Assembly: GCF_001650405.1 (NCBI RefSeq)
Contig: NZ_LWCU01000001.1
Coordinates: 1-64,000, forward strand
Length of the DNA stretch: 64,000 nucleotides
Direction of reading: 5' to 3'
From: Microbacterium sp. H83
GTDB taxonomy: Bacteria; Actinomycetota; Actinomycetes; Actinomycetales; Microbacteriaceae
The notes beneath the pieces are model-generated. The model was not told the DNA's origin, did no database searches, and saw nothing but the letters and a program-made list of their open reading frames with translations. Shown piece by piece: positions 35,368 through 45,556 of the stretch. Position 1 is the first letter of the stretch. Every line of letters begins with the position of its first letter. The position numbers and the translations under genes are program-made.

Positions 35368-36285
35368 ATGTCCCGCCTCGCGCTCCTCCTCACCACCTCC
35401 CTCGCTCCGATCGCCTGGGGCACGACGTATCTCGTCACGACCGAGCTCCTGCCCGCGGGGCACCCGCTCCTCGCCGGACTTCTGCGCGCGCTCCCCGCCG
35501 GCCTCATCGCTGTGGCGCTCGGTCGGGCGCGTCCCCGCGGCGGATGGTGGCTGAAGTCGTTGGTGCTGGGCGCGCTCAACATCGGCGCGTTCTTCCCCCT
35601 GCTCTTCATGGCCGCGGAGCGGCTGCCGGGCGGGGTGGCCGCGGCAGTGGCCGGCGCCCAGCCTCTGATCATCCTGGGCATGGGGATGCTCGTCCTCCAC
35701 GAGCGCGTCCGACCGGTCACGGCAGCGGCCGCCGTGGTCGGCGCCGGCGGAGTCGCGCTCGTGGTGCTGGGCCCCGCGGCTCACCTCGACGCGCTCGGCG
35801 TGATCTCGGCCCTCGGCGGAGTGACCGCGACCGCCGCGGGAATCATCCTCACGAAGCGGTGGGGACGTCCGAAGGACGTCGGCCCGATCGCGTACGCGGG
35901 GTGGCAGCTCACGGCGGGAGGACTCGTGCTCCTGCCGCTGACCGTCCTGATCGAGGGCGCTCCCCCACAGCTCACCGGCGAGGCGGTGTCGGGGTACGTC
36001 TGGCTCGGCACGGTCGGCGGCCTGCTCGCTTACACCCTCTGGTTCCGCGGTATCCAGCGGCTGCCGGTCATGGCGCCCGGACTGCTCGCGCTGCTGTCCC
36101 CCGTCGTGGCCGCGCTGCTGGGGGCGACGTTCGCCGGCGAGACGGTCACCACCGTGCAGGCCGTCGGACTCGTGCTGGTGCTGGTCGCACTCGTCTGCGG
36201 TCAGCTCGCCGCTCTCGTGCCGCGGAGACGCACCGCCGCGGCGACGACGACGACCGAGCCCATTCTCGCGTCCGGCCGACGCTAG
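35368..36285 (+). CDS. EamA/DMT-family transporter
   Basis: 305 aa, ten predicted spans in two EamA repeats. ALLLTTSLAPIAWGTTYLVT opens repeat 1. The end of the first repeat reads QPLIILGMGMLVLHERV and of the second LSPVVAALLGATFAGETVT, the usual 'P...E' box. Such proteins export amino acids, bases or other metabolites; substrate unknown. The ATG at 35368 is chosen for GAGGAGG and GGAGG upstream. An ATG at 35301 would start closer to the LysR gene. Confidence 0.88.
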   Translation: MSRLALLLTTSLAPIAWGTTYLVTTELLPAGHPLLAGLLRALPAGLIAVALGRARPRGGWWLKSLVLGALNIGAFFPLLFMAAERLPGGVAAAVAGAQPLIILGMGMLVLHERVRPVTAAAAVVGAGGVALVVLGPAAHLDALGVISALGGVTATAAGIILTKRWGRPKDVGPIAYAGWQLTAGGLVLLPLTVLIEGAPPQLTGEAVSGYVWLGTVGGLLAYTLWFRGIQRLPVMAPGLLALLSPVVAALLGATFAGETVTTVQAVGLVLVLVALVCGQLAALVPRRRTAAATTTTEPILASGRR

Positions 36286-36291
36286 CGCGGC

Positions 36292-37848
36292 TCAGCTCTT
36301 GCCGAAGAGCTTCTGGATCTCGGCGAGGTCGGCCTCGCTCGGCGCGGCGGATCCGCCGCCGAGCCCGAAGCCGGACCCGGTCGGATTCGCCGCGGGCGCG
36401 AGTCCCGCGTTCTCAGCCGCGCGCTTCGCCGGGTTGCCGGAACGGGACCCTCCCGACGACTTGCCCTTCTTGCCGCGCTTCGACGACGCGCCGGGCTTGC
36501 CCAGTCCGGGCATCGCGCCCATCCCGGGGATGTTCGGGGTGCCGCCGCGCGCGACGGTCTTCATCATCTTCGCCGCCTGGTCGAAGCGCTGCACGAGCTG
36601 GTTGACGTCCGTCACGGTCATACCCGATCCGCGCGCGATGCGCAGGCGCCGCGAGCCGTTGAGCACCTTCGGATTGCGTCGCTCACCCGGGGTCATCGAG
36701 CGGATGATCGCCTCGGTGCGGTCGATCTCGCGCTCGTCGAAGTCCTCGAGCTGCTGCTTCATCTGACCCATGCCCGGGAGCATCCCGAGCATCTTCTTCA
36801 TCGAGCCCATCTTCTTCATCTGCTGAAGCTGGTCGAGGAAGTCCTCGAGGGTGAACTGCTCTGTCGCGAGCTTCTCGGCCATCTTCATGGCCTCTTCCTC
36901 GTCGAAGGCCTGCTGGGCCTGCTCGATGAGGGTCAGGATGTCGCCGAGGTCGAGGATGCGGCTCGCCATGCGATCCGGGTGGAACGGCTCGAGGTCCTCG
37001 AGGCGCTCTCCGGTCGACGCGAAGATGATCGGGCGGCCCGTGACCGACGCGACCGACAGCGCGGCGCCACCGCGCGCATCGCCGTCGAGCTTCGACAGGA
37101 CGACGCCGGTGAAGTCGACGCCCTCCTGGAAGGCCTTCGCGGTGTTGACGGCGTCCTGACCGATCATCGCGTCGATGACGAACAGGACCTCGTCGGGGTC
37201 GACCGCCTTGCGGATGTCGGCGGCCTGCTTCATGAGCTCCGCGTCGACGCCCAGGCGGCCGGCGGTGTCGATGATCACCACGTCGTGCTGCTGGCGACGG
37301 GCGTGCTCGACGCCGTCCCGCGACACCTTGACCGGGTCGCCCACGCCGTTGCCGGGCTCGGGAGCGTAGATCGTCGCCCCCGCCTGCTCGGCCACGACCT
37401 GGAGCTGGTTCACCGCGTTCGGGCGCTGGAGGTCGGCGGCGACGAGGAGCGGCGTGTGGCCCTCTCCTTCGAGCTGCTTCGCGAGCTTGCCGGCGAAGGT
37501 GGTCTTTCCGGATCCCTGCAGGCCGGCAAGCATGATCACCGTCGGAGCGGTCTTCGCGAAGCGGAGGCGACGCTGCTCGCCGCCGAGGATGCCGATGAGC
37601 TCCTCGTTGACGATCTGCACGACCTGCTGCGCGGGGTTGAGCGCCTTGTTGACCTCGTCGCCGAGAGCACGTTCACGGACCTTCGCGGTGAACTCCTTGA
37701 CGACCGACAGCGCGACGTCGGCGTCGAGGAGGGCACGGCGGATCTCGCGGACCGTGCCGTCGACATCGGCCGCAGTGAGCTTTCCCTTCGTGCGCAGATT
37801 GCGGAAGGTCTCGGTGAGCCGGTCGGAGAGCGTGCCAAAGGTAGCCAT
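36292..37848 (-). CDS. ffh: Signal recognition particle protein Ffh
   Basis: 518 aa GTPase of SRP. N domain, then G domain with LAGLQGSGKTTFAGKLA (G1), DTAGRLGVDAELM (G3) and LSKLDGDARGGAALS (G4), then the Met-rich M domain from about 330 (MKKMGSMKKMLGMLPGMGQM). The Gly/Ser/Lys-rich tail after 430 is longer than in E. coli. An upstream TAGAAT ten bases before the ATG suggests a very short leader. It forms the targeting pathway with ftsY at 41 kb. Confidence 0.98.
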   Translation of the reverse strand: MATFGTLSDRLTETFRNLRTKGKLTAADVDGTVREIRRALLDADVALSVVKEFTAKVRERALGDEVNKALNPAQQVVQIVNEELIGILGGEQRRLRFAKTAPTVIMLAGLQGSGKTTFAGKLAKQLEGEGHTPLLVAADLQRPNAVNQLQVVAEQAGATIYAPEPGNGVGDPVKVSRDGVEHARRQQHDVVIIDTAGRLGVDAELMKQAADIRKAVDPDEVLFVIDAMIGQDAVNTAKAFQEGVDFTGVVLSKLDGDARGGAALSVASVTGRPIIFASTGERLEDLEPFHPDRMASRILDLGDILTLIEQAQQAFDEEEAMKMAEKLATEQFTLEDFLDQLQQMKKMGSMKKMLGMLPGMGQMKQQLEDFDEREIDRTEAIIRSMTPGERRNPKVLNGSRRLRIARGSGMTVTDVNQLVQRFDQAAKMMKTVARGGTPNIPGMGAMPGLGKPGASSKRGKKGKSSGGSRSGNPAKRAAENAGLAPAANPTGSGFGLGGGSAAPSEADLAEIQKLFGKS

Positions 37849-37884
37849 GGTGCTACCGATTCTATCCGAGCGACGACCGGTCGC

Positions 37885-38472
37885 TCAGCGCTTCCAGGGA
37901 AGCTCGCGGATCGTCTCGAACGCGTCGACGAGCACAGCCTCGGGCGTGCCCCGCCCTGCTCCGGTCTCCGCCCACACCCGGAGCGACGCCAGCACGGCGG
38001 CCGCATATGCGGCTCCGAGGATGTCCGCTCGCACCACATCGGATCCGGCGTCGACCGCCGCGCGCGCGATCCCCGAGGAGAGCCGCGCATGACGCAGCCC
38101 TGTATCCCTGACGAGCTCGTCGTGCAGGCCCATCGCCGTGGCATTGCGCAGAGCGAGGGCCAGCGGGTCCGGGGCGAACTCCTCGACGATGAGACGCAGT
38201 ATGCGCTGCACCTCTGCGCCGGTCGCCGTCGATCCGAGAGCGGACAGGCTCTCGAGCGAGCGATCGATCCGCTCATCGAGCCCCGACCACAGCACATCGC
38301 TCTTGGAGGAGAAGTAGTTGAAGAAGCTCGATCGGCTGACCCCGGCGCGCCGAGTGATGTCGGCGACCGATGTCGCGTCGTAGCCCTGCTCGAGGAAGAG
38401 CTCGCACGCCGCCTCCGCGAGAGTCTCGCGCGATGACGCCTTGGGGCGACCCGCTCGACTCGTGCTGCTCAT
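37885..38472 (-). CDS. TetR-family transcriptional regulator
   Basis: 195 aa. N-terminal [24 protein letters not shown], then [20 protein letters not shown], the usual TetR pattern. The ligand domain is not specific. The start is the ATG at 38472, preferred over the frame reaching 38586, which overlaps the lipB promoter and start. Divergent from lipB with 97 bp between. A short repeat TGGA-N5-TCCA (38533-38545) in that gap could be an operator, but it is weak. Confidence 0.88.
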   Translation of the reverse strand: MSSTSRAGRPKASSRETLAEAACELFLEQGYDATSVADITRRAGVSRSSFFNYFSSKSDVLWSGLDERIDRSLESLSALGSTATGAEVQRILRLIVEEFAPDPLALALRNATAMGLHDELVRDTGLRHARLSSGIARAAVDAGSDVVRADILGAAYAAAVLASLRVWAETGAGRGTPEAVLVDAFETIRELPWKR

Positions 38473-38569
38473 CCTCACACGGTACCGCGCGCCTCGCGGC
38501 GCAGCACCGATCGTGCGATCTGGGGGTATTGTTGGACGCAATCCATCTATCAGCGGAGGCGGTTCGGCC

Positions 38570-39223
38570 ATGCTCGACATCCTCACCCCCGGCCTCGCAC
38601 CGGCCTACGTGCCGTACCCCGTCGGCTGGGACCTGCAGCGTCGCATCCATGCAGAGGTCGTCGGCGGCGCGCGGCCGGACACGCTCGTCCTGCTCGAGCA
38701 CGAGGCCGTGTACACCGCAGGCAAGCGCACGGAGGACCACGAGCGTCCCCAGGACGGCACGCCGGTGATCGACGTCGATCGCGGCGGCAAGATCACCTGG
38801 CACGGTCCGGGACAGCTCGTCGGCTATCCGATCGTCCGACTCCCCGAGCCCATGGATGTCGTCGCCCACGTGCGGCGTCTCGAGCGCCTCCTCATCGATG
38901 TCCTCCGTCCGTTCGGGGTGGACGGCTACCAGGTCGAGGGGCGCAGCGGCGTCTGGGTCCGCCGGCCCCTCTCCGAGGACAAGGTCGCCGCCATCGGGGT
39001 CCGCGTGCAGCAGGGCGTCACGATGCACGGCTTCGCGATCAACTGCGACAACACCCTCTCGGGCTTCCGGGGGATCATCCCGTGCGGCATCACGGACGCC
39101 GGTGTGACGACCGTGAGCGAGACGACCGGTGCACGCGTCTCCCCCGCGGACCTCCACGACGCCGTGGCCGACGCCTTCCTCTCCGCCTATTCCGACGCCG
39201 ACCACGCAGGAGCACTCGCATGA
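38570..39223 (+). CDS. lipB: Lipoyl(octanoyl) transferase
   Basis: 217 aa. Moves octanoate from acyl carrier protein to lipoyl domains. [18 protein letters not shown] is the family signature. The catalytic pair is Lys138 (EDKVAAIG) and Cys172 (IIPCGITD), with the same 34-residue spacing as in the mycobacterial enzyme. Start ATG with GCGGAGG upstream. The stop overlaps the lipA start (ATGA). Confidence 0.97.
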   Translation: MLDILTPGLAPAYVPYPVGWDLQRRIHAEVVGGARPDTLVLLEHEAVYTAGKRTEDHERPQDGTPVIDVDRGGKITWHGPGQLVGYPIVRLPEPMDVVAHVRRLERLLIDVLRPFGVDGYQVEGRSGVWVRRPLSEDKVAAIGVRVQQGVTMHGFAINCDNTLSGFRGIIPCGITDAGVTTVSETTGARVSPADLHDAVADAFLSAYSDADHAGALA

Positions 39224-40209
39224 CCGCCGCACCCGAGGGGCGAAAGCTCCTCCGCCTCGAGATCCGCAACGCCGAGACCCCGATCGAGCGCAAGCCCGAG
39301 TGGATCCGGACGAAGGCGAAGATGGGCCCCGAGTACACGGCGCTCCAGTCCCTCGTCAAGAACGAGGACCTGCACACCGTGTGCCAGGAGGCCGGATGCC
39401 CCAACATCTACGAGTGCTGGGAGGACCGAGAGGCGACGTTCCTCATCGGCGGGTCGCAGTGCACGAGACGGTGCGACTTCTGCCAGATCGACACGGGGAA
39501 GCCCGACGCCTACGACACGGACGAGCCCCGGCGCGTGGCAGAGAGCGTGCAGCGGATGGGCCTGCGCTACGCGACAGTGACGAGCGTCGCCCGCGACGAC
39601 CTGCCCGACACCGGAGCGTGGCTCAATGCCGAGACGGTGCGCAGGATCCACGCCCTCAATCCGAACACCGGGGTGGAGCTGCTCGCGAACGAGCACAACG
39701 CGGACCCCGCGTTCCTCGGGCAGATCTTCGACGCGCGACCCGAGGTCTTCGCGCACAACGTCGAGACGGTTCCGCGCATCTTCAAGCGCATCCGCCCCGC
39801 CTTCCGCTATGAGCGGTCGCTCGACGTCATCACGCAGGCGCGGGACGCCGGTCTCATCACCAAGTCGAACCTCATCCTCGGCATGGGCGAGGAGCCCGAG
39901 GAGGTCGTGCAGGCCCTGCAGGATCTGCACGGAGCCGGCTGCGACATCATCACGATCACGCAGTACCTGCGACCTTCGCCGCGGCATCTTCCCGTGGCGC
40001 GGTGGGTGAAGCCTGCGGAGTTCGTCGAGTTCAAGGAGCAGGCCGAGCGGATCGGATTCCTCGGCGTCCTCGCGGGACCGCTGGTCCGTTCCTCCTACCG
40101 CGCCGGGCGGCTGTGGGCGCAGTCGATGGTGTCGAAGGGGCGCGAGATCCCGCCGCATCTGGCGCACATCGCCGACAGCGCCGAGCTCGGCTTCGCTCAG
40201 GCGGTCTGA
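39220..40209 (+). CDS. lipA: Lipoyl synthase
   Basis: 329 aa radical-SAM enzyme inserting two sulfurs into octanoyl groups. The auxiliary cluster [13 protein letters not shown] and the radical-[11 protein letters not shown] are intact, and the C-terminal RSSY serine ligand is present. Coupled to lipB through an ATGA overlap. Confidence 0.98.
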   Translation: MTAAPEGRKLLRLEIRNAETPIERKPEWIRTKAKMGPEYTALQSLVKNEDLHTVCQEAGCPNIYECWEDREATFLIGGSQCTRRCDFCQIDTGKPDAYDTDEPRRVAESVQRMGLRYATVTSVARDDLPDTGAWLNAETVRRIHALNPNTGVELLANEHNADPAFLGQIFDARPEVFAHNVETVPRIFKRIRPAFRYERSLDVITQARDAGLITKSNLILGMGEEPEEVVQALQDLHGAGCDIITITQYLRPSPRHLPVARWVKPAEFVEFKEQAERIGFLGVLAGPLVRSSYRAGRLWAQSMVSKGREIPPHLAHIADSAELGFAQAV

Positions 40210-40228
40210 GGGACCGTGTGCACGAGCG

Positions 40229-40729
40229 TCAGTCGGCGCTCATGACGGACTGGACGCTGCCGTCCGACCCGAGGTTCACGAGGAGGACGTCGTCGGTGGT
40301 GTCCGCGTCGAGGGCGTACTCCAGGACGGCGAAGGGCTCGGATCCGCCGTGCTCGTCGGCGAGGATCGTCATGCTCATGAGCCGCAGCGATCGGATTATG
40401 TCGACGGCGGCGTCGCCGCTCACGTCCACCAGGACGTCGGCGAGCTCGTCGCCGTACGCCTCCTGCTGCTGCAGGATGTACTCCGTCACCTCGCTGGTGC
40501 GATCGTCGACCTCCGACAGCATGCCGCGCCGCGCGGTGGCGTCGACGGTCTCGAGTCCGGCGATGAGAGACGCGGCGATGTCGAGCGCGTCCGCGGACAC
40601 GTCGTCCTGATCGGGCGCGGTGAGGTCGACGGTGACGCTCTGGTCACCCAGATCGACGGTCTCCGACCAGAAGATCGAGCCGTCGGGTCCTGAGGAGAGG
40701 AGTCCGAAATAGTCGTGTTCGATCGCCAT
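40229..40729 (-). CDS. Small acidic protein of unknown function (DUF2004-like)
   Basis: 166 aa, strongly acidic, no signal or membrane segment. It opens MAIEHDYFGLL and contains helical ALDIAASLIAGLETVDA and a beta-rich C-terminus. The pattern resembles DUF2004 proteins, but I am not certain. Convergent with lipA (19 bp between stops), same strand as ftsY downstream of it. Confidence 0.65.
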   Translation of the reverse strand: MAIEHDYFGLLSSGPDGSIFWSETVDLGDQSVTVDLTAPDQDDVSADALDIAASLIAGLETVDATARRGMLSEVDDRTSEVTEYILQQQEAYGDELADVLVDVSGDAAVDIIRSLRLMSMTILADEHGGSEPFAVLEYALDADTTDDVLLVNLGSDGSVQSVMSAD

Positions 40730-40772
40730 AACGCTATGAAACCAGCCTCGTGCTCGCGGCGGTAGCCCCGTC

Positions 40773-41645
40773 TCAGCCGACCAGCGACTGAACGAAGACG
40801 TGGGGGGTGAAACCGGTCAGGTCGTCGATGCCCTCGCCCTGTCCGAGGAGCTTGACCGGGATGCCGGTGCGCTCCTGGACCGCGAGCACGAAGCCGCCCT
40901 TGGCGGACCCGTCGAGCTTCGTGAGGACCAGCCCGGTGACTCCGGCGTGCTGCAGGAACGCCTCGGCCTGCATGACGCCGTTCTGCCCGGTCGTCGCATC
41001 GAGCACCAGCAGCACCTCGCTGATGGGCGCCTGCTTCTCGATCACGCGACGGATCTTCGACAGCTCGTCCATCAGGCCGCCCTTGGTGTGCAGGCGCCCC
41101 GCGGTGTCGATGATCGCGATCTCGATGCCCTCGCGCTGTGCGTACTCGATCGTCTGATACGCGACGGATGCCGGATCCTGACCCTCCTGCTGCGGACGGA
41201 CGATCGCCGCTCCCCCGCGCTGAGCCCAGGTCGCGAGCTGGTCGACGGCAGCCGCGCGGAACGTGTCGGCGGCGCCGACGACGACGCTGCGCTGGTACCC
41301 GCGGAGGAACTTCGTGAACTTGCCGATGGTCGTCGTCTTGCCGACCCCGTTGACGCCCACGACGAGCACGACCGCCGGTCGCTCGGTGAGCTTCAACGTA
41401 GTGTCGAACTTCGCGAAGTGCTCCTCGAGCGTCTCCCGGAGCATCCGGTGCAGATCCCTGGGATCGGTCGTGCGGAAGCGCTCCACCTTGGCGCGCAGCT
41501 CGTCCACGACCCGCTCGCTGATGTCGGGGCCGAAGTCTGCGGTGATGAGCGCCGTCTCCAGGTCCTCCCACGTCGTCTCGTCGATCGTGGGCTTGACGAA
41601 CATCCCGCGCAGCGCGCGAGTGAGGGACCAGGACTTCTCCGCCAT
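40773..41645 (-). CDS. ftsY: Signal recognition particle receptor FtsY
   Basis: 290 aa NG-domain GTPase that docks the SRP at the membrane. VVGVNGVGKTTTIGKFTKFL (G1), DTAGRLHTKGGLMDEL (G3), LTKLDGSAKGG (G4), LGQGEGIDDLTGF (end). The acidic A domain of E. coli FtsY is missing; only a short basic helix precedes the N domain. It follows smc on the same strand, the common smc-ftsY pair. Confidence 0.97.
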   Translation of the reverse strand: MAEKSWSLTRALRGMFVKPTIDETTWEDLETALITADFGPDISERVVDELRAKVERFRTTDPRDLHRMLRETLEEHFAKFDTTLKLTERPAVVLVVGVNGVGKTTTIGKFTKFLRGYQRSVVVGAADTFRAAAVDQLATWAQRGGAAIVRPQQEGQDPASVAYQTIEYAQREGIEIAIIDTAGRLHTKGGLMDELSKIRRVIEKQAPISEVLLVLDATTGQNGVMQAEAFLQHAGVTGLVLTKLDGSAKGGFVLAVQERTGIPVKLLGQGEGIDDLTGFTPHVFVQSLVG

Positions 41646-41713
41646 GACTCCAGCCTACGGGTAGCGTCCGCGTCGGCCGGGATCACGCCCTACGCTCTGA
41701 GCACAACTCCGGC

Positions 41714-44700
41714 TCAGCCGACCGCCGCCGCGCGATCCCCCACGCGCTGTCCGACGACCGCCGAGACTCCGTCCTGCCGCATCGAGACGCCGTACAGCGC
41801 ATCCGCGATCTCCATCGTGCGCTTCTGGTGCGTGATGACCAGCAGCTGCGAGCTCTCCCTGAGCTGCTCGAACACCGTCAGGAGCCGGCCGAGGTTGGCG
41901 TCGTCGAGCGCCGCCTCGACCTCGTCGAGGATGTAGAACGGGCTGGGGCGGGCCTTGAAGATCGCGACGAGCAGTGCGACGGCGGCGAGGGAGCGCTCTC
42001 CTCCCGACAGCAGCGAGAGGCGTTCGATCTTCTTGCCGACCGGGCGCACGGAGACCTCGATGCCGGTCGTCAGCATGTTGTCCGGATCCGTGAGGGAGAT
42101 GCTCCCCGACCCCCCGGGGAACAGCAGCGGGAAGACCTCGCCGAACGCCTCCTTGGTGTCTTCGAAGGCACTGGCGAAGATCGTCTGCATGCGCTCATCG
42201 AGGTCCGCGATGATGGTCAGCAGGTCCTGCCGCGTCTGCGTGAGATCGGACAGCTGCTCGGCGAGGAACGCGTGTCGCTGTTCGAGAGCCGCGAACTCCT
42301 CGAGCGCGAGCGGATTCACCCGGCCCAGCTGAGCGAGCTTCCGCTCGGCGTCGGCGAGTCGCCGCTGCTGGATGCGCCGATCGAACGGGATCGCGCCGTC
42401 GTCGAGGAGCTCGCCGTCGACGGGCTCGGCGCCGGGGTCCTTGGGAACCAGCTGGTCCGGCCCATATTCCGCGATGAGAATATCTTCGTCCAGCGCGAGC
42501 TCCGAGGCGACGCGCTCGAGCAGACTGTGGAGGTGGAGCTTCTTCTCATGAATCTGCAGCTCCAGGCCGTGGACGCTCTCGGTGAGGCCGGCGAGACGCT
42601 CGCGCAGTGACGTCTCCTGCGCACGGAGCGCCGTGAGCTCCTCGTTCTGAGCGGAGCGCGCCGCCTCCGCCTCCGCGAGAGCGAGGCGCGCCTCCGTGAC
42701 AGAGCGGTCCAGGGAGTCGAGGACCCTCGGCAGCTCGTCGGCGACGCCGACCGCCGCTTCGCGCTGCGCGCGCCGGATGACGGCGCGACGGGCGGCTTCG
42801 GCCGCGGCATCGCGCTCCTGCTCCCGCTGCCGCTCGAGGGCGGCGACGCGCGCCTGCGCAGCGCGGACGCGCTCCCGGAGCGTCTCGATCTCCAGGCGGG
42901 CGCGCACCTCCCCCTCTCGGGCGAGCTCGAGCGACTCCAGGAGTCCGTCGCGGGCGGACGCGTCGAGGACGGGGCGCGGGGCCGACACAGCGGCGTCCAG
43001 CTCGGCTTTCGCGGTCTCCGCCTTCCGCTCCGCGTCCTCGACCGCATCCTGCGCCTGTGCGAGCCCGGTCTCCAGCCGCTGGCATTCGGCGACCGCGGAC
43101 TCGTGCGTCACCGTGATGCGATTGACCTGCTCGGCATGCGTCGCGAGCGCGGCGTCGTGCTCGCGCAGCGCGCGCAGCGCGTCCTTCGCCTGCCGCCTGG
43201 TGGTCTCCACGGTCTCGTTCGCCTCCTCGCGCGCCTCGCGCAGCGAGTCGACGACGACCTGGATCTCCGCGAGCCGTTCGCTGGCGGCATCCCGCTCGGC
43301 CGCGAGCTCCAGGCGGGAGCGCTCTCCCCCTGAGCCCGTCCGCAGCGTCTGCGCCGTGACGACGTCACCGGCGCTCGTCACCACGGTGGTGGTCGTGTCC
43401 CCGGCGGCGTCGAGGGCGCCGCGCGCCGCTCTCGCCTCGTCGAGGCCGTCGGCGATGAGGACGTGCGACAGGATCCCGAGGACGCCGTCCGGGGCCGCGA
43501 CGGTCTCGATCGCGGGCGTCACCCCGGGCAGGACCGGGAGTTCGACGATCGGGCGCGGAGCATCGGCGATGACGAAGTCGACCACGCCGCGTCGCTGATC
43601 GGCCGCCTCCTTCGCCAGCGCGTAGGCATCGGACGCGCCCTCGACGAGAACGCCCTCGGCGAGAGGGCCGAGGACGGCGGCGACGGCGGCTTCATAGCCG
43701 GCCTTCACCTGGACGGCATCGCCGACGAGCCCGCGGATGCCCGCGCCGCCCGTCTTGACGATCTCGGCCGCCCCGCCGGAGAGAGCGAGGGCGCTGCTGA
43801 GCGCTGCGGCCTTGGCCGTGAGCGAGTCCGCCTCACGCTCGGCCGCATGCAGCCGCTCGCGCAGGGTCTCGCGCTCGGCTTCCGCGGCGGTCGCGGCGCG
43901 TTGTGCACTGTCGTAGGCCGCGGAGTGCTCGGCGGCCGTCCCCTCGGGGGCCTCTGCGTCGTCGATGCTCTCGAGCGCGTCCGCCGCCTCTCGGCGACGC
44001 GCTTCCGCGGCCTCGAGGGCGTTCTGCTGCCGGAGGACGGCGCCCCGCACCGCGGCGAGGGCGGATGCCGCGGCGTCGGCGGTGCCGCGCAGCGCCGAGA
44101 TGCGCATGTCGTACTCCGAGACGAGAGCGCTCTGCTCGGCGATGTCCACGTCGAGCGTGTCGAGCTCGGCGCGCGCATGCACGACTTCGCGGCTGGCGAG
44201 CGTCGCTGCGTCCTGCGCGTCGCCGAGACCCGCGGATATCTCGGTGATGTCGTCCTTCGCCTCGTCGATCGTGCTCTGCGTGACCGTGACCGCGGTCACC
44301 GCGGCGTCGTCGTCCTCCGACCCGAGCAGGGCGAGCCGCTGGTTGGCGAGCGTGTACAGCCCGCGCATGCGCTCCTGCACCTGCTCCAGTCCGAACGCGA
44401 TGCCGCGAGCCTGATCCACGGCGACGGAGTTCTGGTCCTGTTCGAGACGTGCGATGCCGGCGCGGACGACCTCCGCCTGATCGGACAGCACCAGGCGTTC
44501 GGTGTGACGCTCCTGCTCGGTGCGGGTGTGGTCCGCCAGTGCGGTCCGCAGCGCCACGACGTCGTCGGCGAAGAGGCGGGCCTTGGCGTCGCGCACCACG
44601 GCCGCGATCGTCTGCGCCTCGCGTGCGATCTCCGCCTGCCGGCCGAGAGGCTTGAGCTGACGCCGGATCTCTCCGGCGAGGTCGCTGAGGCGCGTGAGGT

Positions 44701-45259
44701 TCGTCTCCATCGCATCGAGCTTGCGGAGGGTCTTCTCCTTGCGCCGTCGATGCTTGAGGATCCCGGCGGCCTCCTCGACGAAGCCGCGGCGATCCTCCGG
44801 CGATGCCTGCAGCACCGTGTCGAGGCGCCCCTGACCGACGATGACGTGCATCTCGCGGCCGAGACCGGAGTCGCTGAGCAGTTCCTGCAGATCGAGCAGT
44901 CGGCAGCTCTCGCCGTTGATCGCGTACTCGCTGGATCCGTTGCGGAACAGGGTTCGACTGATCGTCACCTCGGCGTACTCGATCGGGAGGGCGCCGTCGC
45001 TGTTGTCGATGGTGAGCTGGACCTCCGCGCGGCCCAGCGGCCCGCGTGTCGAGGTGCCGGCGAAGATGACATCCTCCATCTTGCCGCCGCGGAGCGTCTT
45101 CGCTCCCTGCTCGCCCATGACCCACGCGAGCGCGTCGACGACGTTCGACTTGCCGGATCCGTTGGGGCCGACGATGCAGGTCACGCCCGGCTCGAAGACG
45201 AAGCTGGTCGGCTGCGCGAAGGACTTGAACCCCTTGAGGGTCAGGCTCTTCAGATGCAT
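41714..45259 (-). CDS. smc: Chromosome segregation protein SMC
   Basis: 1181 aa, full length. Walker A GPNGSGKSN at residues 31-39. Coiled coil from about 165-500, hinge about 505-660 (GAGIRGLVGDAVQVKAGYEAA), and the returning coiled coil to about 1010. The C-terminal head has the signature LLSGGERSLAAVAL and Walker B FYILDEVEAALDD. Compacts and segregates the chromosome with ScpAB. The start ATG has no clear ribosome site. Confidence 0.98.
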   Translation of the reverse strand: MHLKSLTLKGFKSFAQPTSFVFEPGVTCIVGPNGSGKSNVVDALAWVMGEQGAKTLRGGKMEDVIFAGTSTRGPLGRAEVQLTIDNSDGALPIEYAEVTISRTLFRNGSSEYAINGESCRLLDLQELLSDSGLGREMHVIVGQGRLDTVLQASPEDRRGFVEEAAGILKHRRRKEKTLRKLDAMETNLTRLSDLAGEIRRQLKPLGRQAEIAREAQTIAAVVRDAKARLFADDVVALRTALADHTRTEQERHTERLVLSDQAEVVRAGIARLEQDQNSVAVDQARGIAFGLEQVQERMRGLYTLANQRLALLGSEDDDAAVTAVTVTQSTIDEAKDDITEISAGLGDAQDAATLASREVVHARAELDTLDVDIAEQSALVSEYDMRISALRGTADAAASALAAVRGAVLRQQNALEAAEARRREAADALESIDDAEAPEGTAAEHSAAYDSAQRAATAAEAERETLRERLHAAEREADSLTAKAAALSSALALSGGAAEIVKTGGAGIRGLVGDAVQVKAGYEAAVAAVLGPLAEGVLVEGASDAYALAKEAADQRRGVVDFVIADAPRPIVELPVLPGVTPAIETVAAPDGVLGILSHVLIADGLDEARAARGALDAAGDTTTTVVTSAGDVVTAQTLRTGSGGERSRLELAAERDAASERLAEIQVVVDSLREAREEANETVETTRRQAKDALRALREHDAALATHAEQVNRITVTHESAVAECQRLETGLAQAQDAVEDAERKAETAKAELDAAVSAPRPVLDASARDGLLESLELAREGEVRARLEIETLRERVRAAQARVAALERQREQERDAAAEAARRAVIRRAQREAAVGVADELPRVLDSLDRSVTEARLALAEAEAARSAQNEELTALRAQETSLRERLAGLTESVHGLELQIHEKKLHLHSLLERVASELALDEDILIAEYGPDQLVPKDPGAEPVDGELLDDGAIPFDRRIQQRRLADAERKLAQLGRVNPLALEEFAALEQRHAFLAEQLSDLTQTRQDLLTIIADLDERMQTIFASAFEDTKEAFGEVFPLLFPGGSGSISLTDPDNMLTTGIEVSVRPVGKKIERLSLLSGGERSLAAVALLVAIFKARPSPFYILDEVEAALDDANLGRLLTVFEQLRESSQLLVITHQKRTMEIADALYGVSMRQDGVSAVVGQRVGDRAAAVG

Positions 45260-45387
45260 ACGCGCGCCGCGCTTCCGGGGTGAATCACGCCCATACGCTA
45301 TCGGAATCCCCCGCCAGGACCGGCATCCCGCGCGGGTGGAGGCCGAGAACGGACGGGGCGCGACACGCCGTGACGGAGATCGGATGC

Positions 45388-45417
45388 TTGACGCGCGCGG
45401 CGCACCTTCGCTACGGT
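45388..45417 (+). promoter_or_regulatory. Promoter of the small-ORF / GNAT transcript
   Basis: TTGACG (45388-45393), 18-bp spacer, TACGGT (45412-45417). The predicted start lies near 45424, leaving a 28-nt leader before the small ORF. It is one of the best promoter matches in the window. Confidence 0.6.
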
Positions 45418-45451
45418 AACCACCGGATCGCCACTCGAAAGGAGGTTACCG
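45414..45451. promoter_or_regulatory. 8-bp dyad spanning the -10 and the small-ORF ribosome site
   Basis: CGGTAACC (45414-45421) and GGTTACCG (45444-45451). The left arm overlaps the -10 and the right arm overlaps the Shine-Dalgarno site. As the left arm is mostly upstream of the inferred start, an operator is more likely than an RNA hairpin. Confidence 0.4.
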
Positions 45452-45556
45452 ATGATCACTCTCATGACTGCACAGGCCACTGGCCTCGCCGCGCCCTTTG
45501 CGCCGCGTCTCGCGCACTCGGTAGCCGCCGGCGTCCGTCGCAACGGTCTCTCGTAG
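45452..45556 (+). CDS. 34-aa small ORF, possible leader peptide
   Basis: ATG preceded by AAAGGAGGT at ideal spacing, the strongest ribosome site seen here. The peptide opens MITLMTAQATGLAAPFAPRL and ends VRRNGLS. No run of a single amino acid suggests simple attenuation. It is the first ORF of a promoter-proximal transcript, followed by about 210 nt of paired sequence, then the 92-aa gene and two GNAT genes. It could be a regulatory leader peptide or a small functional protein. Confidence 0.55.
   Translation: MITLMTAQATGLAAPFAPRLAHSVAAGVRRNGLS

Noticed and set aside
38533..38545. TGGA-N5-TCCA as a firm TetR operator
   Set aside because: Four-base half-sites are expected by chance in this gap; mentioned only as a weak possibility.
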